Source: DATFDN01 sp963756495 | GTDB lineage: Bacteria > Pseudomonadota > Alphaproteobacteria > Acetobacterales > Acetobacteraceae | Assembly (NCBI GenBank): GCA_963756495.1 | Contig: CAVWNS010000003.1 | Coordinates: forward strand, 124,001-188,000 | Length of the DNA: 64,000 nucleotides | Direction of reading: 5' to 3' | Shown: positions 15,666 through 23,657 of the stretch, piece by piece | Layout: every line of letters begins with the position of its first letter | Position numbering within the stretch: position 1 is the first letter of the stretch | Made by a program: the position numbers and the translations under genes | Notes under the pieces: model-generated | Databases searched by the model: none | Told to the model about the DNA's origin: nothing | What the model saw: the letters and a program-made list of their open reading frames with translations, nothing else

Positions 15666-16952
15666 ATGAGCGACGTGGACGTGGTGGTGATCGGCGCCGG
15701 GGCTGCCGGCCTCTCCGCCGCCCGCACTCTGCGTACGCATGGCTGCACGACGGTCGTGCTGGAGGCGAGCGGGCGCATTGGGGGCCGGGCCTGGACGGCG
15801 CATCCGCCTGAGCTTGGCGGCGTGTGGTTCGACCTGGGCGCGATCTGGCTGCATGCGGCGGAACGCAATCCGCTGGTTCCCATCGCGCGCGATGCTGGCG
15901 AAACGTTGCTGAATTCGGCCGAACTGCGTACCGAGCGGACGTTCGTGGACGACCGGCCGGCAACCACGGCCGAGAACGCCGATTACGACGATGCCGCGCG
16001 CCGGTTCGAGCAGGCAGCCGGCAGGATGTTGCGCGCTGGGACCGACATGCCATTGGCGGCGGTCGCGCGCGCCTTGCCCGACGATCCCTGGGCGCCGACG
16101 ATCGAGGCCTGGGAAGGGCCGGTCATTTGCGCGGCCGACGCCGACGCTTTCAGCCTCCGGGACTGGCAACGTAACGCATTATGGGGGACGAATCTGGTCC
16201 CCGACGGCGGTATCGGCGCCTTCATGGCACGCCGGCTGGGTGCTGGGCTGGACATCAGGCTGCGCACGCCCGTCACGCGGGTGGCCTGGGGCGGCGCGGG
16301 CGGCACGGTGCGGATCGAGACCTCCCAAGGCACCCTTGCCGCGCGCTGCTGCATTGTCACCGTCTCGACCGGCGTCCTGGGTGCCGGCGTGATCCGCTTC
16401 GACCCGTCGCTGCCGGCCCGCGTGCAAGATGCCGTGGCCGGGCTGCCGATGGGACTCGCTCTCAAGGTGGTGCTGCGGGCTACCGGACCCGACCGTCTCG
16501 ATCTGCCGGTGCACTGCTCGCTCGACCGACGCGTGGAGCGCACGGGCGATCCGTTCATGATCTTCCAGTGCTGGCCGTACGGCCGCGACTACGTGCAGGG
16601 CTGGATCGGCGGCGGCCCGGCCTGGGAATTGGCCCGGCAGGGCGAGGCCGCGACGGCCGATTTCGCGCTGGCGCAATTGCGCCGGCTGTTCGGTGCCCGC
16701 GCCGATCGGCTGTTCGCGACCGGCGCCCGCCTGGTCACCCACTGGGACGCCGAGCCCTGGGTGCGCGGAGCTTACGCCTACGCCATCCCGGGCCAGGCCG
16801 GCGCGCGCGTCGCGCTCGGCCAGCCGCTCGATGACGGTCATCTGGTGTTCGCCGGCGAGGCCTGCCACGACGGGCTGGCGGGCACGGTAGGCGGGGCATG
16901 GATTTCGGGCGCGACCGCCGCCGAGGTCGTTGCGCGGGTGCTGGCCGCGTGA
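15666..16952 (+). CDS. FAD-dependent amine oxidase family protein
   Basis: A 428-residue flavoprotein of the monoamine/polyamine oxidase family. The N-terminal DVVVIGAGAAGLSAARTL motif binds the FAD ADP moiety, and EASGRIGGRAWT is the following GG-doublet. The C-terminal LVFAGEACHDGLAGTVGGAW is the conserved FAD-contact region. It would oxidise primary amines or polyamines to aldehydes with H2O2 formation; substrate cannot be told from sequence. No signal peptide, so cytoplasmic. The stop overlaps the next start by one base (TGATG), so it is coupled to the S49 peptidase. Confidence 0.88.
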   Translation: MSDVDVVVIGAGAAGLSAARTLRTHGCTTVVLEASGRIGGRAWTAHPPELGGVWFDLGAIWLHAAERNPLVPIARDAGETLLNSAELRTERTFVDDRPATTAENADYDDAARRFEQAAGRMLRAGTDMPLAAVARALPDDPWAPTIEAWEGPVICAADADAFSLRDWQRNALWGTNLVPDGGIGAFMARRLGAGLDIRLRTPVTRVAWGGAGGTVRIETSQGTLAARCCIVTVSTGVLGAGVIRFDPSLPARVQDAVAGLPMGLALKVVLRATGPDRLDLPVHCSLDRRVERTGDPFMIFQCWPYGRDYVQGWIGGGPAWELARQGEAATADFALAQLRRLFGARADRLFATGARLVTHWDAEPWVRGAYAYAIPGQAGARVALGQPLDDGHLVFAGEACHDGLAGTVGGAWISGATAAEVVARVLAA

Positions 16953-17746
16953 TGCCGCATCTTGCCTTCTGGCGTGCCAGGGGCGTTCCGGTCGTCGAGT
17001 TGCATGGACTGATCGCCGGCCGCCCCGGCCTGCTTAATCTGCGCGGGGCCGCCCCGCTGATCGAGCGCGGGTTTGCCGCCGCCCGAGGGCGCGCCTTGGT
17101 GCTCGACATCGACAGTCCGGGCGGCTCGCCCGTGCAGTCGGACCTGATTGCCGCGCTAATCCGCCGCCGCGCCGAGAAGGCCGGCGTGGCGGTCCATGCG
17201 GTCATCCAGGATGTAGGAGCCTCGGGCGGCTACTGGATCGCCTGCGCGGCGGACCGCATCTGGGCCAACCCGATGAGCATCGTCGGCTCGATCGGCGTGC
17301 GGGGTGGCGGCTTCGGCTTCCCCGGGCTGCTCGCGCGCCTGGGCATCGAGCGACGCCTATACACCTCCGGTGCAAACAAGGCGCGGCTCGATCCGTTCCT
17401 GCCCGAGCGCGCGGAGGATGTCGCCTTCACCCAGGAGCTGCTGGATGACCTGCATGCCCGCTTCATGGCCTGGGTGCGCGCCCGCCGAGCGGAACGCCTG
17501 AGCGGGGAGCAGGCGACGATATTCGACGGCAGCTTCATGCTGGGCGACCGAGCGCTGACCGTGGGCCTCATCGACGGCTTCGGGGACGTCGGCAGCGTGG
17601 TGCGCGAGCTGGGCGGCGAGAAGGCACGTCCTCGGGTGTTCCGCCCGCGCCCGCGCGGCCTCTTGCGCCGTCTGCCCGGGATCGGCGCGCACGCGCTGCT
17701 CGACGCGCTCGAGGAACGACGCTGGCGGGTTGACCTGCTCGGTTGA
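16952..17746 (+). CDS. S49 family peptidase (SppA-like, short form)
   Basis: A 264-residue ClpP-fold serine peptidase of the signal-peptide peptidase A family. LVLDIDSPGGSPVQSD precedes the nucleophile region GASGGYWIACAADRI. YTSGANKARLDPF holds the general-base Lys. The length matches the single-domain bacterial form, and no N-terminal membrane helix is evident, unlike classical SppA. The start MPHLAFWR at 16952 overlaps the amine oxidase stop. Likely role is cleavage of membrane-derived peptides; a functional link with the amine oxidase is only suggested by coupling. Confidence 0.9.
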   Translation: MPHLAFWRARGVPVVELHGLIAGRPGLLNLRGAAPLIERGFAAARGRALVLDIDSPGGSPVQSDLIAALIRRRAEKAGVAVHAVIQDVGASGGYWIACAADRIWANPMSIVGSIGVRGGGFGFPGLLARLGIERRLYTSGANKARLDPFLPERAEDVAFTQELLDDLHARFMAWVRARRAERLSGEQATIFDGSFMLGDRALTVGLIDGFGDVGSVVRELGGEKARPRVFRPRPRGLLRRLPGIGAHALLDALEERRWRVDLLG

Positions 17747-17921
17747 TTTTCGCCTCGTTTTCAAAAAATTAATACCGCTTTGCGACATGATCTTGCCATC
17801 AGAGTCGATCGCGGGTAAGTACTTAGCGGCGAATCCTGACCAATTCGATGAGCGGCGATCGTTCTAGCTGCCGTCTCGTCCCGCCTATGCTGTTCGCGCC
17901 ACGACGGAGGTTCACGAGCGG

Positions 17922-19100
17922 ATGTCACGGCTTACCCGCACCGTCCGCCCCACCTTGCGCGCTGCCAGTTGCGCCGCGGTCCTCGCGCTGCTTGCCGCCT
18001 GCGCCACGCAAGGCCCGCAAGTCAGCGCCCCGCAACAGGCGGCGGTCTATGCGGCGCATGCACGCGGCAACTACGTCCCGCCTGGGCCGCCCGAGGACCC
18101 CTGGGGTCCCTACATCGACGAAGCGACGACGCAATTCGACGTCCCCGCCATCTGGGTGCGGGCGCTGATGCGCGTCGAGTCCGGCGGGCAGGAGTACCAG
18201 GACGGCCACCTTGTCACCTCCGACGCCGGCGCGATGGGCCTGATGCAAGTGATGCCGGGCACGTACGAAGACCTGCGCGACCGCTATAGCCTTGGTCCCG
18301 ATCCGTTCGACCCGCACGACAACATCGTGGCCGGCGTCGCCTACATGCGCGAGCTGTACGATATCTATGGCGCGCCAGCGTTCCTGGCCGCCTACAATGG
18401 CGGCCCGGCGCGCCTGGACGACTATCTCAGCAACAGCCGCCCGCTCCCCGAGGAGACGCGACACTACGTCGCCATGATCGGCCCGGCGCTGGAGGGGGTC
18501 TATCCGAATCGCCGCTCGCCGGCCGAGGCGTACGCGATGAACGATCTCCCGATCGACATTCGGCCGGGACTCCGCTACGGCGGTCGGACCCTGTTCGTCG
18601 CCGCCAATACCCGGCACGCGCCCGGACGGCGCGGTTCCGGTCGGCATGTCCTGGAGGTCGCGCGCCTCACCCCCGTCGACCGTCCGGGGCGCCACGCCGC
18701 CGTCACGCGCGTCGCGTTGCTCGAGCCGCTCCCGACGCCACCGGCCGAGCCGTCGCTGGCGCCCGCGATGGTGCGCCACGGTCATGGATTTCACTTGGTC
18801 AGCCGCGCCGAGGCTGCCCCGGTGCATGTCGGAGGCGCCGCCGCCGCCGGGTGGGGCATCCAGGTCGGCGCCTATGCCAGCCAAAGCCAGGCGCAGCACG
18901 CGCTGGGGGCGGCGAAAGCCGGTGCAGGTGGCGCGCTGGGCAGCTCGCATCCGACGGTCGCGAGCATCCACCAGCATCACGGGCTGCTGTGGCGCGCGCG
19001 GCTAACCGGCCTGTCGCGGGATGCGGCCGTTCACGCATGCGAGAAGCTGGCGCACGGCCACGCAGGGTGCCTGGTGATTTCACCGGAGTCGCAGTCCTGA
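17922..19100 (+). CDS. Lytic transglycosylase lipoprotein with SPOR domain
   Basis: A 392-residue outer-membrane lipoprotein that cleaves peptidoglycan. The signal peptide ends in the lipobox LLAAC near residue 27. The transglycosylase domain (about 75-205) has ALMRVESGGQ with the catalytic Glu, then GAMGLMQVMPGTYEDL, NIVAGVAYMREL and AAYNGGPARLDDY, all family-1 SLT signatures. The last ~80 residues (GWGIQVGAYASQSQAQ onward) form an SPOR domain that binds denuded glycan at division sites. The middle is a His/Pro-rich linker. The 175-base gap before it is relatively AT-rich and probably holds the promoter. Confidence 0.92.
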   Translation: MSRLTRTVRPTLRAASCAAVLALLAACATQGPQVSAPQQAAVYAAHARGNYVPPGPPEDPWGPYIDEATTQFDVPAIWVRALMRVESGGQEYQDGHLVTSDAGAMGLMQVMPGTYEDLRDRYSLGPDPFDPHDNIVAGVAYMRELYDIYGAPAFLAAYNGGPARLDDYLSNSRPLPEETRHYVAMIGPALEGVYPNRRSPAEAYAMNDLPIDIRPGLRYGGRTLFVAANTRHAPGRRGSGRHVLEVARLTPVDRPGRHAAVTRVALLEPLPTPPAEPSLAPAMVRHGHGFHLVSRAEAAPVHVGGAAAAGWGIQVGAYASQSQAQHALGAAKAGAGGALGSSHPTVASIHQHHGLLWRARLTGLSRDAAVHACEKLAHGHAGCLVISPESQS

Positions 19101-19204
19101 ACCGAGCCGGGCGGTAGTCTTTCCCGCCCGAACCGCTACACTCCGGGAAAGCTTGGAACGGCGGCGCGGTCCGCTCGTTCCGGGGCGATCCCGGAGGCAG
19201 TTGC

Positions 19205-21526
19205 ATGACGAAGTTCGGCCTTGCCCAGCCCATTCGCCGTGTCGAGGACCCGCGTCTTCTGCTCGGGGGTGGCCGCTACACCGACGACATCCAGCTTCCC
19301 GGCATGCTGTACGGCCATGTCCTGCGCAGCCCGCACGCTGCGGCGCGGGTTGGACGGATCGATACGGCGGCGGCGATGGCCCTGCCCGGCGTGCGCGCGA
19401 TCTACACCGGCGCGGACCTCAAGGCCGACGGCATCGGCTCGCTGCCCTGCGCCGTGGCGCTGAACAACCGCGACGGCTCGCATATGGCCGCGCCTCCGCA
19501 TCCTGTGTTGGCCGACGGCACGGTCCGCCATGTCGGCGACCCGGTGGCCTTCATCGTGGCCGACACGCCGCAGGCGGGCCGGGACGCGGCCGAGTCGGTC
19601 GAGGTGGACTACGACATCCTGCCCGCCCACACCGACCCTGCGACCGCCCTTGACAAGGACGTCCCCCTCGTCTGGCCGGACGTGCCGCATAACCGCGTGT
19701 TCGACTGGGAGATCGGCGACAAGGCAAAGGCCGAGACGCTGTTCGCCCAGGCCGCCCACGTCACGCGGCTCACCGTGGTGAACAACCGGATCATCGTCTC
19801 CTCGATGGAAGCGCGGGCGGCGCTGGCCGACTATGACACGCAGACCAACCGCTGGACCTTGTACGCGAACACCCAGGGCGGCTGGCTCGTCAAGGATTTG
19901 ATCAAGGGTGTCTTCGGCGTGCCCGGCGAGGCGTTCCGCGTCATCACCCCCGACGTGGGCGGCGGGTTCGGCATGAAGCTGTTCCTGTATGCCGAGCACG
20001 TGCTGACCTGCTATGCGAGCCGCAAACTCGGGCGACCCGTGAAATGGGCGGCCGATCGCAGCGAGGCATTCCTGTGCGACACCCAGGGCCGCGACAACGT
20101 GACTCTCGGAGAACTCGCCATCGACGCGGACGGGAAGTTCCTCGCCCTGCGCACGCGCAACATTTCCAATATGGGCGCCTATCTTTCCAACTTCGCGCCC
20201 TACATCCCGACCCTCGCCGGCACCAGCGTGCTCGCCAGCGTCTACGGCTTCCAGGCGGTCTACGCGAACGTGATCGGCGTGTTTACCAACACCGTCCCGG
20301 TGGACGCATATCGCGGAGCGGGTCGGCCCGAGAGCAACTATCTCGTCGAGCGCCTGGTCGATGCGGCCGCGCGTGAGCTGAAGTCGGACCGGGCCGAGCT
20401 ACGGCGCCGCAACATGGTGCCGCCCTCGGCCATGCCGCACGCCTCCCCTGTCGGCAAGACCTATGACAGCGGCGACTTCGCGACCGTGCTGGACGCGGCG
20501 CTGTCGCGCATAGATTGGGCGGGCTTCCCCGCCCGGCGCGCGGCGGCGGCGCGGCGCGCCCGCCTGCGCGGCATCGGCCTGTCCTACTATCTCGAGGCGA
20601 CTGGCGGCGATCCGACCGAGCGGGCCGAGATCCGCTTCGCCGAAGGCGGGTTCGTGGACGTGTTCGTGGGCACCCAGTCTACCGGCCAGGGCCACGAGAC
20701 CGCCTATGTCCAGCTCGTCTCCACCCGGCTGGGCGTGGACGGCGAGAAAATCCGGATTCGCCAGGGCGACACGGATACGATCCCGACCGGCGGCGGCACC
20801 GGGGGCGCGCGCAGCCTCTATTCCGAGGGGCAGGCGATCTTCGTCACCGCGGACAGCGTGATCGAGAAAGGCCGGCACGCGGCCGCCGAGGTGCTGGAAG
20901 CCGCGGTCGGCGATATCGGCTTCGCGGAGGGGCGCTTCAGCATCGTCGGCACCGATCGTGGCATCGATATCATGCACCTGGCGGAGACGCAGCGCTCGAA
21001 GGCCGCGCGGGGCGAGAAGGTGGTGACGCTCGACGCCGCCGAGATCGCCGAGATCAAGGAGCACACCTTCCCGAACGGCTGCCATGTGGCGGAAGTAGAG
21101 GTCGATCCGGAGACGGGCCATATCGAGATCGTACGCTACCTCGTCTGCGACGATGTCGGACGCGCGGTGAACCCGATGATCGTGCGTGGCCAGGTGCAGG
21201 GCGGCGTGGCGCAGGGCTTCGGGCAGGCGGTGCTGGAGCGTACGGCCTATGACCCCGGCTCGGGCCAGCTGTTGTCGGGCAGCTTCATGGACTATGCCCT
21301 GCCCCGCGCGGCCGACCTGCCCGATATCGAGGTGGAGTTCCTGGAGATTCCCTGCGCCACCAACCCGCTCGGGGTGAAGGGCGCGGGCGAGGCCGGCGCC
21401 GTCGGCAGCCCGCCGGCGGTGATGAACGCGATCCTGGATGCGGTGTCCGAGCAGGGCGTTACGCATCTGGACATGCCCGCCACGCCGGAGACGGTCTGGC
21501 AGGCGCTGACCGCGAAGGCAGCGTAG
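19205..21526 (+). CDS. Xanthine dehydrogenase-family molybdopterin-binding subunit (CoxL-like), orphan
   Basis: A 773-residue large subunit of a molybdenum hydroxylase. The start MTKFGLAQPIRRVEDPRLL follows GGAGGC and is typical of CoxL-like proteins. Cofactor-binding regions include DVGGGFGMKLFLYAEH, VDAYRGAGRPESNYLVE, GQSTGQGH-like TQSTGQGHETAY, and the C-terminal GVKGAGEAGAVGS with the catalytic Glu. The CO-dehydrogenase active-site Cys loop (VAYRCSFR) is absent; VDAYRGAGR places it among aldehyde/aromatic hydroxylase relatives. The FAD and 2Fe-2S subunits usually beside it are missing here. Substrate unknown. Confidence 0.88.
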   Translation: MTKFGLAQPIRRVEDPRLLLGGGRYTDDIQLPGMLYGHVLRSPHAAARVGRIDTAAAMALPGVRAIYTGADLKADGIGSLPCAVALNNRDGSHMAAPPHPVLADGTVRHVGDPVAFIVADTPQAGRDAAESVEVDYDILPAHTDPATALDKDVPLVWPDVPHNRVFDWEIGDKAKAETLFAQAAHVTRLTVVNNRIIVSSMEARAALADYDTQTNRWTLYANTQGGWLVKDLIKGVFGVPGEAFRVITPDVGGGFGMKLFLYAEHVLTCYASRKLGRPVKWAADRSEAFLCDTQGRDNVTLGELAIDADGKFLALRTRNISNMGAYLSNFAPYIPTLAGTSVLASVYGFQAVYANVIGVFTNTVPVDAYRGAGRPESNYLVERLVDAAARELKSDRAELRRRNMVPPSAMPHASPVGKTYDSGDFATVLDAALSRIDWAGFPARRAAAARRARLRGIGLSYYLEATGGDPTERAEIRFAEGGFVDVFVGTQSTGQGHETAYVQLVSTRLGVDGEKIRIRQGDTDTIPTGGGTGGARSLYSEGQAIFVTADSVIEKGRHAAAEVLEAAVGDIGFAEGRFSIVGTDRGIDIMHLAETQRSKAARGEKVVTLDAAEIAEIKEHTFPNGCHVAEVEVDPETGHIEIVRYLVCDDVGRAVNPMIVRGQVQGGVAQGFGQAVLERTAYDPGSGQLLSGSFMDYALPRAADLPDIEVEFLEIPCATNPLGVKGAGEAGAVGSPPAVMNAILDAVSEQGVTHLDMPATPETVWQALTAKAA

Positions 21527-21561
21527 AGCCTGGTCGCCTCAACAAGAAGCGTTCAGGCTCT
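21525..21561. terminator. Inverted repeat between convergent genes
   Basis: AGAGCCTG (21525-21532) and CAGGCTCT (21554-21561) are perfect complements with 21 bases between. They lie at the stop of the molybdenum hydroxylase subunit and before the convergent SnoaL-like gene. There is no T-tract, so termination in either direction is tentative. Confidence 0.3.
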
Positions 21562-21572
21562 AGCTGGACGGC

Positions 21573-21923
21573 TCAGGCGTCCCACGCCTGGATAGAGACC
21601 TGCCGCGCGATCTTGCCCTGCCGCAGCTCGAGCGTCGCGGCGCAGAAGACGCGCTTGCCGTCGGGATAGGTGCAGGTCTGCGTGAAGGCCAGGCGGTCGC
21701 CCTCAGCTATGCCGGCATCGACGCGATGCGTCATCGTCCGGCCACACACGTCCGAGTAGTAGGCGGCGATCGCGTCGCTGCCCTGGATCTCGAGCGGACG
21801 GCTGGGTGGGTTGTCCTGGTCGATGATCCTTAGCACCGCATCGTTCGTGTAGAAGCTGGCGAGGGCCGGCCCGTCGCGACTTTCGATCGCACGGCGCAGC
21901 GCTGGGATTGTGAGTGCGTCCAT
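21573..21923 (-). CDS. SnoaL/NTF2-like protein
   Basis: A 116-residue protein of the nuclear transport factor 2 fold. The early ALRRAIESRDGPALASFYTNDAVLRI, then a GSDAIAAYYSDV helix and a sheet-rich C-terminal half (TCTYPDGKRVFCAATLELRQGKI), are typical of SnoaL_2 proteins. These bind small hydrophobic ligands or serve as polyketide cyclases or uncharacterised stress proteins; no catalytic residues can be assigned. It is the last gene of a minus-strand run behind the AhpD-like gene (32-base gap). Confidence 0.8.
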   Translation of the reverse strand: MDALTIPALRRAIESRDGPALASFYTNDAVLRIIDQDNPPSRPLEIQGSDAIAAYYSDVCGRTMTHRVDAGIAEGDRLAFTQTCTYPDGKRVFCAATLELRQGKIARQVSIQAWDA

Positions 21924-21955
21924 GATCTGCTCCTGCCTGATGTCTGATCCATTGA

Positions 21956-22448
21956 CTACTGCGTCGGTGCGCCGGACTTGGCGTGCTCCGCGGCGGCGCG
22001 CAGAACCGTGTCGGTGTCGTTCTTGAACGTTGTGAAATCAGCCTGCATCCCGTTGAGTACCGGTACTCCAGTGCCGCGTGATCGCTGCCATCGCGACCGC
22101 CTCGCGAACCTCGGCGTCCGTCGCGCCGTTGGCCTTGGCCGCCGCGGTGTGAAAGTAGATGCAGTAGCTGCAAGGCACCTGCGCCGCGACCGCGAGGCCT
22201 ATCAGCTCCTTCTCCTTGCCCGACAGCGCGCTCTTGGGGTTGAGCTGCACTGTCTTGAACTCCGCCCAGGCGCCGCCGATGCCTTCTTCTGGAAACAGCT
22301 TGAAGAAGGTCGGCACGCTCCCGAGCGTCGCTTCAATGTCGCGATACGTTACGGTCGCATCCTCTGCTCGCGCCGAGGTTGCAAGAAGCGAACTGAGGAG
22401 AGCGGACATCGCAAGCGCGGTGACGGAACGAGATTTTATTGACGACAT
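21956..22448 (-). pseudogene. Exported AhpD/carboxymuconolactone decarboxylase-like protein, frameshifted
   Basis: An AhpD-fold protein with the redox motif VPCSYCIYFH (CxxC plus His), normally a disulfide/peroxide-defence or decarboxylase-like domain. The N-terminus (KSRSVTALAMSALLSSLLATSARAED) is a clear Sec signal peptide, unusual because AhpD proteins are cytoplasmic. After ITRHWST the frame is lost at about 22061, where an extra C in ACCGG is likely. The other frame continues VLNGMQADFTTFKNDTDTV and stops at 21956, restoring a ~163-residue protein. As written the open frame ends at 22038. Confidence 0.78.
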
Positions 22449-22487
22449 GATAATTCTCCTGTTTCGGTTGTGACGGACGTTCCTGCG

Positions 22488-23570
22488 TCACGGGCGCGCC
22501 TCCAGGACGAGGTTGAACGGCGTCTCGGCGGCGCGGCGAAACCGCGTGAAGCCACCTGCTGTCACCGCGTTGCGGAGACGCGCCTCGCCGGCTTGCGCGC
22601 CCAGCGCCAAGCCGACGTCTTGCGACAACGAGGCCGGTGTGCAGATCATCGTCGAGGCCGCGTAGTAGAGGCGGCTGACCGGATTGAGGTTGTCGGCCAG
22701 ACAGCCGTGCGCGAACGGCTCGACCAGAAGCCATGTGCCGCCCTCCGCCAGTGCCGCCCGCACATGGGCAGCCGCGCCGACGGGATCGCCCATGTCGTGC
22801 AGGCAGTCAAAGAAGGTGACGAGGTCGTAGCCACGCGCCGGAAACTCCTTCGCTGCCGCGACATCGAAAACGACGCGGTCGCCGACACCCGCCGCCGTCG
22901 CCGCATCGCGGGCCGCGTCGATCGAGGGTAGGTGGTAGTCAAAACCGAAGAATCGGGAGCGCGGAAAGGCCTTCGCCATCAGGATGGTCGAGGCACCATG
23001 CCCGCATCCGACGTCCGCCACCGAGGCACCCGCCTCCAGTTTGGCCACGATGCCGTCCAGTGCCGGCAGCCAGTGGGCGACTAGGTTCTGACGGTAGCCG
23101 GCGCGGAAAAATCGTTCTGTGCCACAGAACAGGCAGCGCGAATGCTCGTGCCAGCCGAGCCCGCGACCAGAGCGGAACGCATCGGTGATCTTCGGCACGG
23201 CGCGGAACATCGCCTCGGCGATTTCAAAGAAGCCGGCGAGGAATGCCGGTCCTTCTTCGTTGGCGAATACCTCTGCCTGCTCAGGCTCGAGCCGGAACGT
23301 CTCCGTTGCTGCTTCGTATGCGACGTAGCCCGAAGCTGCCTGCGCGGCGAGCCATTCACGAACGTAGCGTTCAGCCGTCCCTGTACGGTGTGCAAGCGCC
23401 GCAGACGTGAGCGGACCGGCGGCGGCGAGCGCCTTGAAGAGGCCGAGCCTGTCTCCGACCAGGACGAGGGCTGCGTTCGCCGTGGCGCCCATGTCGCCGA
23501 GCATACGGCCGAGGAACGCATTGAGCCGGTCTGCATCGACCGCAGGCGCCGTGATCTCCGATGTAGACAT
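22488..23570 (-). CDS. SAM-dependent methyltransferase with N-terminal winged helix (Rv2258c-like)
   Basis: A 360-residue two-domain methyltransferase. The first ~100 residues form a winged-helix domain (LGLFKALAAAGPLTSAALAHRTGTAERYVREWL), like that of small-molecule O-methyltransferases. The catalytic domain has ASVADVGCGHGASTILMAKAFP (motif I) and YDLVTFFDCLHDMGDP (motif IV). The family includes mycobacterial Rv2258c, whose substrate is unknown. It lies 88 bases from the cyclase-LuxR regulator and 39 bases before the AhpD-like gene, so the run may be one operon. Intact. Confidence 0.85.
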   Translation of the reverse strand: MSTSEITAPAVDADRLNAFLGRMLGDMGATANAALVLVGDRLGLFKALAAAGPLTSAALAHRTGTAERYVREWLAAQAASGYVAYEAATETFRLEPEQAEVFANEEGPAFLAGFFEIAEAMFRAVPKITDAFRSGRGLGWHEHSRCLFCGTERFFRAGYRQNLVAHWLPALDGIVAKLEAGASVADVGCGHGASTILMAKAFPRSRFFGFDYHLPSIDAARDAATAAGVGDRVVFDVAAAKEFPARGYDLVTFFDCLHDMGDPVGAAAHVRAALAEGGTWLLVEPFAHGCLADNLNPVSRLYYAASTMICTPASLSQDVGLALGAQAGEARLRNAVTAGGFTRFRRAAETPFNLVLEARP

Positions 23571-23657
23571 GTGCCGGCTCCCGCCCTTGCATGTACTCCA
23601 TTATGACGGGGCGGGATGGCGCGCGCTTCGCCCGAACGGGCCATTTGCGTCGTGGCT

